Assembly: GCA_016235555.1 (NCBI GenBank)
Contig: JACRKC010000062.1
Span: 1-37,854 of the forward strand
DNA length: 37,854 nt
Direction of reading: 5' to 3'
Source of the DNA: Verrucomicrobiota bacterium
GTDB lineage: Bacteria > Verrucomicrobiota > Verrucomicrobiia > Opitutales > Opitutaceae
The notes beneath the pieces were generated by a model that saw nothing but the letters and a program-made list of their open reading frames with translations, was not told the origin of the DNA and made no database searches. This document shows positions 6,463 to 13,352 of the stretch, in pieces; the first letter of the stretch is position 1; the number at the start of each line of letters is the position of its first letter. The position numbers and the translations under genes are program-made.

Positions 6463-7488
6463 TCAGTAGCTCGCTTGGACGCCCTTGATGTTCTTCTTGG
6501 TCATCCAAGGCATCATGCTGCGGAGGTAGAGGCCGGTCTTCTCGATCTGGTGCTTTTCGCCCTTCTTGAGGAGGGCGTTATAGTTCTTCAGGCCGCCCTT
6601 GTATTCCTTGACCCACTGCTTGGTGAATTTGCCGGACTGAATCTCGCCCAGGATTTTCTTCATTTCCTTTTTCGTCGCCTTGTTGACGACGCGCGGGCCG
6701 CGGGTGATGTCGCCGTATTTGGCGGTCTCGGAGATCGAGAAACGCATGCCGGCGATGCCGCTCTCATACATGAGATCGCAGATGAGCTTCAGCTCGTGGA
6801 GGCACTCGAAGTAGGCCATCTCGGGCTGATAACCCGCCTCGACGAGCGTCTCGAAGCCCGCTTGCACGAGCGCGCTGGCGCCACCGCAGAGGACGGCCTG
6901 CTCGCCGAAGAGATCGGTTTCGGTCTCTTCCTTGTAGGTGGTCTGGAGCACGCCGGCGCGCGTGGAGCCGATGCCCTTGGCCCAGGCGAGCGCCTGCTTC
7001 TTGGCCGTCTTGGACTTGTCCTGGGCGACCGCGATGAGCGCGGGCATGCCTTTGCCTTCGACGTAGAGGCGGCGCACCATGTGGCCGGGGCCCTTCGGGG
7101 CGACCATGATGCAGTCGATGTCCTTGTGGAGCTTGATGAGGCCGAAGTGGACCGAGAGGCCGTGCGAGAAGAGGAGCGTCTTGCCCTTCGAGAGATTCGG
7201 GAGGATGTCCGAGTTGTAGACATCGGCCTGCTTCATGTCGGGCAGGCCAACCATGATGACGTCGGCGCGACGGACGGCTTCGCCCGTGTCGACGACTTCG
7301 AAGCCGTGCTGCTCAGCGACGGCGCGCGATTTCGATCCCGGATAGAGGCCGATGATGACCTTGCAGCCGCTGTCCTTGAGGTTGAGCGCGTGGGCGTGGC
7401 CCTGCGAACCGTAGCCGAGGACGGCGAGCGTTTTGTTTTTGAACACGCCGAGATCGGCGTCTTTGTCGGTGTAGACTTTGGCGGGCAT
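6463..7488 (-). CDS. ilvC: ketol-acid reductoisomerase, class I
   Basis: A 341-residue class I enzyme that isomerises and reduces acetolactate or acetohydroxybutyrate in valine, leucine and isoleucine synthesis, using Mg and NAD(P)H. The N-terminal Rossmann part shows 'LAVLGYGSQGHAHALNLKD'. The following loop 'LYPGSKSRAVAEQHGF' sets cofactor preference; its serines and arginine fit NADPH, which is inference. 'APKGPGHMVRRLY' and the metal-binding 'DLFGEQAVLCGG' and 'CLHELKLICDLMYE' regions are in place. It is 42 bases downstream of ilvH on the same strand and is likely co-transcribed with it. The synthase large subunit (ilvB) is not in the window. Confidence 0.96.
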   Translation of the reverse strand: MPAKVYTDKDADLGVFKNKTLAVLGYGSQGHAHALNLKDSGCKVIIGLYPGSKSRAVAEQHGFEVVDTGEAVRRADVIMVGLPDMKQADVYNSDILPNLSKGKTLLFSHGLSVHFGLIKLHKDIDCIMVAPKGPGHMVRRLYVEGKGMPALIAVAQDKSKTAKKQALAWAKGIGSTRAGVLQTTYKEETETDLFGEQAVLCGGASALVQAGFETLVEAGYQPEMAYFECLHELKLICDLMYESGIAGMRFSISETAKYGDITRGPRVVNKATKKEMKKILGEIQSGKFTKQWVKEYKGGLKNYNALLKKGEKHQIEKTGLYLRSMMPWMTKKNIKGVQASY

Positions 7489-7530
7489 GTGAAGAGGTGG
7501 GAGGGTTCAGGTCGGAGGGTTGAGGGATTC

Positions 7531-8001
7531 CTAGCGTTTCAGCGCGAGTCGGCCGGTGCGGGCGAGTTCGAGGATGCCGAAGGGTTCGAGCAGGCCGAGC
7601 AGCGCCGAGATGTTGGCATCGGAGCCGAGCATCTCGACGATGGCGTGATCCGCCGCGAGGCTCACGATCTTCGCATCGTAGGCATTGGCGATAAGGGCGA
7701 CCTCGGCACGGGTTTTCGAGTCGGCACGCACTTTCACCAATACGAGTTCGTGGGTGTAGGCCTGGCCTTCCTTGAAATCCTCCACCTCGACCACGTTGAC
7801 GAGCTTCCGGAGCTGCTTGATGCAAAGATCGAGCTGCGCCTCGTCGCCACGCATCACGGCGGTGATGCGCGAAAGCGACGCGTCGTGCGTCGGCGCGACG
7901 TTGAGCGAGTCGATGTTGAAGCCGCGGCCCGAGAACATCCCGGACACGCGCGCCAGAACGCCGAACTTGTTCTCAACGAGGACGGAGATCGTGTGTCGCA
8001 T
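7531..8001 (-). CDS. ilvH: acetolactate synthase small (regulatory) subunit
   Basis: A 156-residue regulatory subunit that activates the catalytic IlvB subunit and gives it valine feedback inhibition. The N-terminal ACT domain is clear: 'HTISVLVENKFGVLARVSGMFSGRGFNIDSL' contains the valine-binding loop around 'ENKFGVLARV'. The C-terminal half has the usual 'FGILELARTGRLAL' ending. Length is normal. The start ATG (8001) is only 26 bases from the CCA end of a tRNA-Val gene on the same strand, leaving almost no room for a separate promoter, so transcription probably enters through the tRNA. ilvC follows after 42 bases. Confidence 0.95.
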   Translation of the reverse strand: MRHTISVLVENKFGVLARVSGMFSGRGFNIDSLNVAPTHDASLSRITAVMRGDEAQLDLCIKQLRKLVNVVEVEDFKEGQAYTHELVLVKVRADSKTRAEVALIANAYDAKIVSLAADHAIVEMLGSDANISALLGLLEPFGILELARTGRLALKR

Positions 8002-8027
8002 GTGGTGTGTGGATGGGAAAGTGTGAA

Positions 8028-8104
8028 TGGTGGACGCTGAGGGACTCGAACCCCCGACCCCCTCGGTGTAAACGAGATGCTCTAACCAACTGAGCTAAGC
8101 GTCC
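8028..8104 (-). tRNA. tRNA-Val (anticodon UAC)
   Basis: A 77-base cloverleaf on the minus strand with the 3' CCA encoded (8028-8030). The acceptor stem GGACGCT/AGCGTCC is perfect. The D arm is GCTC...GAGC, the anticodon stem TCTCG/CGAGG (with one G-T pair) around loop TTTACAC, and the T arm GGGGG-TTCGAGT-CCCTC. Anticodon TAC reads valine codons. It lies directly upstream of the valine-pathway genes ilvH and ilvC. Confidence 0.96.
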
Positions 8105-8182
8105 GAGCCAAGGGCAGAGCAAAACGGGCGGGGAGCAGTGGTGACAAGGAACAATTTAGGCATGACGCGGGCGATGCGAAAA

Positions 8183-8252
8183 CTGTAGGAGAGGCTTTAT
8201 GCCCCGACACATCGCGGCCGAGATCGGTCGGGGCGTAAAGCCCCTCCCACAG
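8183..8252. repeat. REPIN-like doublet between asd and tRNA-Val
   Basis: Ends starting CTGTAGGAGAGGC (left) and CTGTGGGAGGGGC (right, minus strand) are inverted near-copies. Heads are GTAG and GTGG. Each is followed by a hairpin with loop TTTAT or TTTAC and stems of the GGGGC/GCCCC type. This is the same family as 9889-9953. Confidence 0.87.
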
Positions 8253-8273
8253 TTCACATATTCGTCCGCGCCG

Positions 8274-9299
8274 TCAGGCCTTCAGCATGCCCTCCCGCAC
8301 CATGAGCTCGGCGTTCTGGATGGCGTTCAGGGCGGCGCCTTTCCAGAGGTTGTCGCCGCTGACCCACAGCGCGAGGCCGTTGTCGAAGGCGGTGTCGATG
8401 CGGATGCGGCCCACCCCGCACTTCACCTTTTTGGAAAAATCGAGCGGCGTCGGATAGACCTTGTTGGCTGGATCGTCGATCAACTCGGCCCCCTCGAACG
8501 CCGCGACCGCGGCCCGGGCGGCCTCCACCGAGACGGGACGCTCGAACTCGGCGTTGACCGCGACCGAGTGGGCGCGCACGACCGGCACGCGGACGGTGGT
8601 CGACGAGACCTTGAGATCCGGGAGCCCCATGATCTTGCGGCTCTCGAGCATCATCTTGGTCTCCTCACCCGTGTAGCCATTGGCGCCGAACGAGTCCACC
8701 TGCGGGATCACGTTGAACGCGATCTGGTAGGGGTAAACTTTCTTGGTGAGCGGCGCGCCCTTCGCATACGCGTGGACCTGGTCGTCGAGTTCGCGAATCG
8801 CCTCGGCGCCCGTGCCCGAAACCGACTGGTAGGTGGCGCAGAAATAACGCTTCAGGCCAAAGGCCTTGTGCAGCGGCCATAGCGCCATGAGTGTGACCGC
8901 CGTCGAACAGTTCGGGTTGGCGATGATGCCCTTGTGCTGGCGCAGCTCCTGCGGGTTGATTTCCGGGATGACGAGCGGGACATCGGGGTCCATCCGATAG
9001 TGCGAACTCTTGTCGATCACGAGACAGCCGGCCTTGACCGCATCCGGTGCCAGCGCGCGCGTCACCGAACCGCCGGCCGCGAAAAACGCCACCTGCACGC
9101 CGGCAAACGCACCCGGCTTGGCCTCTTCCACCGTGTATTTTTTCCCGGCACACTCGACGACCTTGCCCGCCGACCGCGCCGAGGCCAGGAGCCGCAGCGA
9201 GGACATGGGGAAGTTGCGTTGATGCAAGAGCTGTAGGAGCTCTTGACCGACGGCGCCGGTGGCGCCGACGATTGCGACATTGATGGATGCTTTGCTCAC
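8274..9299 (-). CDS. asd: aspartate-semialdehyde dehydrogenase
   Basis: A 341-residue enzyme that reduces aspartyl phosphate to aspartate semialdehyde, feeding lysine, diaminopimelate, methionine and threonine. The NADP-binding 'NVAIVGATGAVGQELLQLL' is at the N-terminus. 'IIANPNCSTAVTLMAL' holds the catalytic cysteine, and 'STTVRVPVVRAHSVAVNAEF' contains the substrate-binding arginine and catalytic histidine. The start chosen is GTG at 9299, where the conserved sequence begins (protein starts V-SKASIN) and which is preceded by GGAGA at a normal distance. An ATG at 9395 would add 32 foreign residues. The 5' end overlaps that of the divergent L,D-transpeptidase gene if the latter starts at 9283. 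asd provides diaminopimelate for peptidoglycan, and its neighbour acts on peptidoglycan. Confidence 0.95.
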   Translation of the reverse strand: MSKASINVAIVGATGAVGQELLQLLHQRNFPMSSLRLLASARSAGKVVECAGKKYTVEEAKPGAFAGVQVAFFAAGGSVTRALAPDAVKAGCLVIDKSSHYRMDPDVPLVIPEINPQELRQHKGIIANPNCSTAVTLMALWPLHKAFGLKRYFCATYQSVSGTGAEAIRELDDQVHAYAKGAPLTKKVYPYQIAFNVIPQVDSFGANGYTGEETKMMLESRKIMGLPDLKVSSTTVRVPVVRAHSVAVNAEFERPVSVEAARAAVAAFEGAELIDDPANKVYPTPLDFSKKVKCGVGRIRIDTAFDNGLALWVSGDNLWKGAALNAIQNAELMVREGMLKA

Positions 9300-9846
9300 A
9301 GGTGATTCTCCGTTGAAACAGGCCACAGAAAACTGCGCGCGTCTCGGCATCAAGCCCGGAGAACGCCTGCTCGTGGTCCGCATCGGCACAGCCACCCTCC
9401 AATTCTACCGAAAAGCTGTGCTCGTGAAGAGTTACGTGATTTCCACGTCGCGCCGCCCGCCCTCTAATATCAAGAACTCGATGGGCACCCCGCGCGGCCT
9501 CCACGAGATCGCCGAGCGCATCGGCGCCGGCCAGCCGCCGGGCATGGTGTTCAAGTCGCGCATCCCCACCGGCCGGCATTTTTCCGAAGTCGCCGGCACC
9601 GACCCCGACGATGCGAACTACAACCTTATCACCAGCCGCATCCTTTGGCTGCGCGGACTCGAACCCGGGGTAAACCGCGGCGGTGACGTCGACACCTACG
9701 AACGCTACGTCTACCTCCACGGCACCAACCACGAGGATCGTATCGGCCGGCCGCTGAGCGCCGGCTGCGTGCTCATGCGCAACCTCGACATCGTGGAACT
9801 CTACGAAGAAGTGCGCACGGGCGATCTCGTGTGGATCGCGGATTAG
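9283..9846 (+). CDS. L,D-transpeptidase (YkuD) family protein
   Basis: A 187-residue protein with the YkuD fold, which forms 3-3 crosslinks in peptidoglycan or attaches proteins to it. The signature 'YLHGTNHEDRIGRPLSAGCVLM' contains His146, the 'IGRPLSAGC' loop and catalytic Cys162. The upstream 'RLLVVRIGTATLQFYRKAVLVKSYVISTS' is the usual first strand pair, and 'TPRGLHEIAERIG' is typical. No signal peptide is visible, which is unusual for an enzyme that should act outside the membrane. The start is uncertain: ATG 9283 overlaps the asd start by 17 bases, while TTG 9313 would avoid the overlap. The last codons and TAG stop lie in the left arm of a long inverted repeat (9838-9982). Confidence 0.88.
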   Translation: MDALLTGDSPLKQATENCARLGIKPGERLLVVRIGTATLQFYRKAVLVKSYVISTSRRPPSNIKNSMGTPRGLHEIAERIGAGQPPGMVFKSRIPTGRHFSEVAGTDPDDANYNLITSRILWLRGLEPGVNRGGDVDTYERYVYLHGTNHEDRIGRPLSAGCVLMRNLDIVELYEEVRTGDLVWIAD

Positions 9847-9982
9847 GGAGTGTTTCCAAACTCATGAAATCGCGCGAAAGAGAATTGGGGGAGGGGCTTT
9901 ATGCCCCGACGGCCGGCGCACACCGAAGCCCGTCGGGGCATAAAGCCCCTCCCACAAGGTTTGACCACACTCCCTGATCCGC
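9838..9982. repeat. outer inverted repeat around the 9889-9953 element
   Basis: Arms at 9838-9853 and 9967-9982 are inverted copies with 15 of 16 matches, GCGGAT(T/C)AGGGAGTGT. The left arm includes the final codons and stop of the L,D-transpeptidase gene. The arms flank a perfect inverted repeat, giving a nested structure between two convergent genes. Confidence 0.75.
9889..9953. repeat. REPIN-like doublet with perfect 22-base arms
   Basis: Left arm 9889-9910 and right arm 9932-9953 are perfect inverted copies separated by 21 bases. Each contains a GGGGC/GCCCC hairpin with loop TTTAT. The right head is GTGG on the minus strand; the left head has drifted to G-rich sequence. Family mate of 8183-8252. 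It could act as a bidirectional stem-loop between the convergent genes, though there is no T tract. Confidence 0.92.
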
Positions 9983-10007
9983 ATCACCCGCGGCGCGATC
10001 AACTTCG

Positions 10008-10475
10008 TCAGCGTGCCGGCCGGATCACCGAATAGTCGTCGTCGCGCACGACCCTCGACCGGGAGTCACCCGTGAGCAGGCTGGGTTTTTCCCGCTGCAA
10101 CAAAACCCGTTCGCCCGGCGCAAGCGCGGGACTGCTGAGTTCCTGCACGACCACGATCAATTTGTCGCCCGCCAGCCGCACCGTGATCTCTTCGCCGGGC
10201 ACATCCTGCCGCTTCTCGCCCCCCAGTGCGATCGGCACCGCGACAGCGATCGGGCCAACGGGAATGTGTGGTGTGCGCACGGTCGCATCCGGTCCGCGAC
10301 CCGTCCGGCGATCCACCATGATATCCCGCACGGTCACGATCACCCCGCGCTCCTGCGATTCGACCTCGCCGAACGTGCGCGGCGGTGGCGGCGCGCTTTG
10401 CGATACCGCGCACCCGGCGCCCAAAACGAGCGCCGCCAAGAAACTCAACGCCCACCACTCCCGGCCGCGTTTCAT
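10008..10475 (-). CDS. small lipoprotein, paralogue of the upstream glycine-zipper lipoprotein
   Basis: A 155-residue protein with a lipoprotein signal: positive 'MKRGREWW', a hydrophobic stretch and the lipobox 'LGAGC' (Cys22), so it should be anchored to a membrane. The rest reads 'GVIVTVRDIMVD', a proline/valine stretch, then 'GDKLIVVVQELSSPALAPGERVLLQ'. These two parts match the order of the neighbouring protein ('GEVVSVREVEIS' and 'GSTVAVVQVLDNDGMFRVGERVQIF'), but the glycine zipper in between is replaced by 'HIPVGPIAVAVPIALGG'. It lies 6 bases downstream of that gene and is probably in the same transcript. Function is unknown; envelope lipoprotein is the safe call. Confidence 0.7.
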   Translation of the reverse strand: MKRGREWWALSFLAALVLGAGCAVSQSAPPPPRTFGEVESQERGVIVTVRDIMVDRRTGRGPDATVRTPHIPVGPIAVAVPIALGGEKRQDVPGEEITVRLAGDKLIVVVQELSSPALAPGERVLLQREKPSLLTGDSRSRVVRDDDYSVIRPAR

Positions 10476-10481
10476 CGCGGG

Positions 10482-10952
10482 TCAATAAAGCCGGCGGACG
10501 GTCGAACCATTTCCGCCATCGAAAATCTGCACCCGCTCGCCAACGCGAAACATCCCGTCGTTGTCCAGCACTTGCACGACCGCCACGGTGGACCCCTTGC
10601 TGGTTTTGATGGTGAGCTCTTGGGCGCGCTTGCGTGTCGCAGCTTCCTCCAGCGCCTCCCCCACCACCGCGCCGCCCACCGCACCGACGGCCCCAGCGAT
10701 CGAGGATCCCACGCCCTTGCCCATGCCCGAGCCGGCCGCATGTCCCACGACGGCTCCGCCGCCGACCCCGATGATGGTGGTGCGGCCGGATATCTCGACT
10801 TCACGCACGCTCACCACTTCACCGGTCTCGACCGACATCGTGTTACCCACGCTGCGGCGATCGTAGATCGTCTTACTGGACGGAAGCGTGCACGCCGCCA
10901 TCGCGATGGCGGCACTGGCGGCCGCGAGAAACTGGGGCAGTTTCGCATTCAT
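10482..10952 (-). CDS. glycine-zipper (SlyB/Pcp-type) outer membrane lipoprotein
   Basis: A 156-residue lipoprotein: signal 'MNAKLPQFLAAASAAIAMAAC' (to Cys21), then 'TGEVVSVREVEI', then a glycine zipper 'GVGGGAVVGHAAGSGMGKG' continuing through 'IAGAVGAVGGAVVGEALEEA', then a C-terminal beta part 'VAVVQVLDNDGMFRVGERV'. This order is that of SlyB/Pcp-like proteins, which sit in the outer membrane and support envelope integrity. The ATG at 10952 begins the signal peptide; the longer reading to 11045 is rejected. It is likely co-transcribed with the smaller paralogue downstream. Confidence 0.82.
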   Translation of the reverse strand: MNAKLPQFLAAASAAIAMAACTLPSSKTIYDRRSVGNTMSVETGEVVSVREVEISGRTTIIGVGGGAVVGHAAGSGMGKGVGSSIAGAVGAVGGAVVGEALEEAATRKRAQELTIKTSKGSTVAVVQVLDNDGMFRVGERVQIFDGGNGSTVRRLY

Positions 10953-11028
10953 GGTGGAAAGAAATAGGCTGCTCGGCGGTATTTTCGACAAAAAACCCAC
11001 AAGTTGGTTCGGGAAAATCTCCCGATCC

Positions 11029-13266
11029 TCACGCATTGCGACCAAACAGCAGCCGCAACGAATTCACGCACACCACCAGCGTGCTCCCCTCGTGCGCGGC
11101 CACGCCGACCGCCAGCGGCACCGCCCCGAACGCGGTCGCCACCACCATGACCACCACGACTCCGAGCGAGATGGCCAGATTCTGCCGGATCACGGCCCGC
11201 GCCCGCCGGCTCAACCGCTCGGCGGCCAGGAAGTTTTCGATCCGGTCGTGCATCAGGATCACCTCCGCCTGCTCCAGCGCGGCGTCGCTGCCCCGCGCGC
11301 CCATGGCCACGCTCACATCGGCCGCGGCGAGGCTCGGCGCGTCGTTCACGCCGTCGCCCACCATCGCGATGACCCTCCCCTGCGCCCGCAACGCCTGGAT
11401 GGCCGCCACCTTGTCCTCCGGCGACAGACCCGCGCGCACCTCGTCGAGCCCCAGTTCCTTCGCCACCGCCTCCGCCGCATGACGCCGGTCGCCCGTCAGC
11501 ATCACCGTGTGGAGGCCGGCGGCTTTGAGCTCCGCCAACACGCCGCGCGACTCGGCGCGAATCTGGTCCTTCAACAGCACGCGCCCGACCAGATCCTTGC
11601 CCAGGACCCACACCTCGCTCAGCTCCGCCGCCGCGGGCGGCAGCGCCTTCGCCCATTCTGCGAGCGGTCCGCTCTCCAGCAACTCGCGCCGCCCGAGCAG
11701 CAACGTCGCGCCCTCCACCTTTCCGCGCAGCCCTTGTCCGGTCAGCGACTGAAAATCCTCCACCGCGAGTTCGCTCAAACCCTCGTTCTTCGCGTGCCGC
11801 ACGATGGCTCGCGCGATCGGGTGATGCGATTTGGCTTCCAGCGTGTAGGCCAGCTGCAGCACCTCGCGCTCCCGGCCATGGGGATAACTCTCGCAACCGA
11901 CCACGGCGAGTTCCCCGGTCGTCAGCGTGCCGGTCTTGTCGAGCGCAACGGCATCGACCTCGGCGAGTTTTTCGATGGCCGCGCCGCCACGGAACAAGAC
12001 GCCGTGCCGCGCGCCCCACGCGATGGCGGCGAGGATCGCGGAGGGAATCGACAGCACCAAGGCGCAGGGACTCGCCACGACCATCAGCGTCATGGCCCGA
12101 TAAAACGCCGATCGCACCTCCGGGGTGTTCTCGAACGCCGGCAGCCGGAATCCCAGCCACCACACCAGAAACATCAGCGTCGCCCCGCCGATCACCGCAT
12201 ACGTGTAGCCGGTGCCGAATTTGTCCGTGAAGCGCTCGCTCGGCGCCCGCAGCTTCTGCGCCGTCTGGATGAGGCGGATGATTTTTTGCAGCGTGCTCTC
12301 GCTCGGCAGTCGCGCGACCTGATAGTCCATCGCGCCCCACAGGTTCAGCGTGCCGCTGAACACCTGATCGCCCTCGCGTTTCTCGACCGGGTTGGCTTCG
12401 CCGGTGAGCGCGGACTCATCACTCGCACTCTTGCCCGACAACACCACGCCGTCCGCCGCAAACGCCTCGCCGGGCTTCACCCGCACCCGCTGCCCGACCT
12501 GCAACCGCTCGACCGCCACTTCCTCCTCGCGTCCCTCCGCGGTCACGATCGTCGCGTGCTTGGGTGAGGTTTTCAGCAGCGCGCTCACCTCCCGCTGGGT
12601 GCGGTCGAGGGCGTATTCCTCCATCGCACCGGATGCCGAAAACAAGAACAGCAGCAACACCGCCTCGCCCCACGCGCCGATGCACACCGCGCCGACGGCC
12701 ACCGCCAGCATGAGGAAATGGATGTCAACTTCGCGCTTCTTGAGGTTTTCCCACGTGTCGACCGCGGCGTCCCAGCCGCCAGCCACCAGCCCGACGGCGA
12801 AAAACAGCTTCGCCGCCCACGGTGAGCCGTGCGCGAAAAACTCCAGCGACGCGCCGGCCAATCCCGCCACCCCGCACACCGTCGCCAACACCGCGAGGGT
12901 CCGCCACTCCTGCTCCTCCGGTGCGGGCTCGGCCTTGATCTCGGGCCATTCCATCTCGCGCCACAGCCACATCTTCTCCGCGGTGACGCACGAGTCACGT
13001 CCGAGCACCGTCGCCGTGCCCTCGGTGCGCAGCGAGAATCCCATGGGCGCATTTCCGCCCGCCCGGGCTGCGAGCTTGGCCTCGATGGCCGCGATCGTCT
13101 CCGCGAGTTTCGCCTCGAATCCCGCCAAATCGACCTGCCCGACGGTGGCCACGGAAACCTTGTGCGCGGCGGGATCGATGCGCACCGCGCTGACCCCCGG
13201 CTGCGTGCGGAGGAACCGCACCAGTTCATCCACCCACTCGCTGCCCGTGTGCGCTGGATTTGCCAT
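11029..13266 (-). CDS. P1B-type heavy-metal-transporting ATPase (P1B-4-like)
   Basis: A 745-residue metal-exporting P-type ATPase. Asp443 in 'LDKTGTLTTGE' is phosphorylated. 'SHHPIARAI' is the P1B nucleotide-binding HP motif, and 'MVGDGVNDAPSLAAADVSVAMG' the hinge. The membrane metal site reads 'SPCALVLS' (Cys401), not CPC, and the last helix has 'HEGSTLVVCVNSLRLLF' (725-729 HEGST). SPC plus HEG(S/G)T is the pattern of subgroup P1B-4, whose members export cobalt, iron, zinc or cadmium, so these are likelier than copper. The N-terminus (about 1-75) looks like a ferredoxin-fold metal-binding domain but lacks CxxC. The ATG at 13266 starts this domain; upstream residues to 13350 are rejected. It is divergent from the helicase gene across 86 bases. 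No metal-responsive regulator is adjacent. Confidence 0.93.
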   Translation of the reverse strand: MANPAHTGSEWVDELVRFLRTQPGVSAVRIDPAAHKVSVATVGQVDLAGFEAKLAETIAAIEAKLAARAGGNAPMGFSLRTEGTATVLGRDSCVTAEKMWLWREMEWPEIKAEPAPEEQEWRTLAVLATVCGVAGLAGASLEFFAHGSPWAAKLFFAVGLVAGGWDAAVDTWENLKKREVDIHFLMLAVAVGAVCIGAWGEAVLLLFLFSASGAMEEYALDRTQREVSALLKTSPKHATIVTAEGREEEVAVERLQVGQRVRVKPGEAFAADGVVLSGKSASDESALTGEANPVEKREGDQVFSGTLNLWGAMDYQVARLPSESTLQKIIRLIQTAQKLRAPSERFTDKFGTGYTYAVIGGATLMFLVWWLGFRLPAFENTPEVRSAFYRAMTLMVVASPCALVLSIPSAILAAIAWGARHGVLFRGGAAIEKLAEVDAVALDKTGTLTTGELAVVGCESYPHGREREVLQLAYTLEAKSHHPIARAIVRHAKNEGLSELAVEDFQSLTGQGLRGKVEGATLLLGRRELLESGPLAEWAKALPPAAAELSEVWVLGKDLVGRVLLKDQIRAESRGVLAELKAAGLHTVMLTGDRRHAAEAVAKELGLDEVRAGLSPEDKVAAIQALRAQGRVIAMVGDGVNDAPSLAAADVSVAMGARGSDAALEQAEVILMHDRIENFLAAERLSRRARAVIRQNLAISLGVVVVMVVATAFGAVPLAVGVAAHEGSTLVVCVNSLRLLFGRNA

Positions 13267-13352
13267 GCGCGGCAGTGTTCGCCGGCCGCCCCGGTGCGGC
13301 AATTTCATTTGCGCGAAATTAGCCGGCGCCTCTTGGTAGCGCCGCCTCACTC

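Noticed and set aside
9889-9953. Intrinsic terminator for the L,D-transpeptidase gene
   Set aside because: The stem is strong but has no T tract on either strand, and the sequence belongs to a repeat family. It may still hinder transcription.
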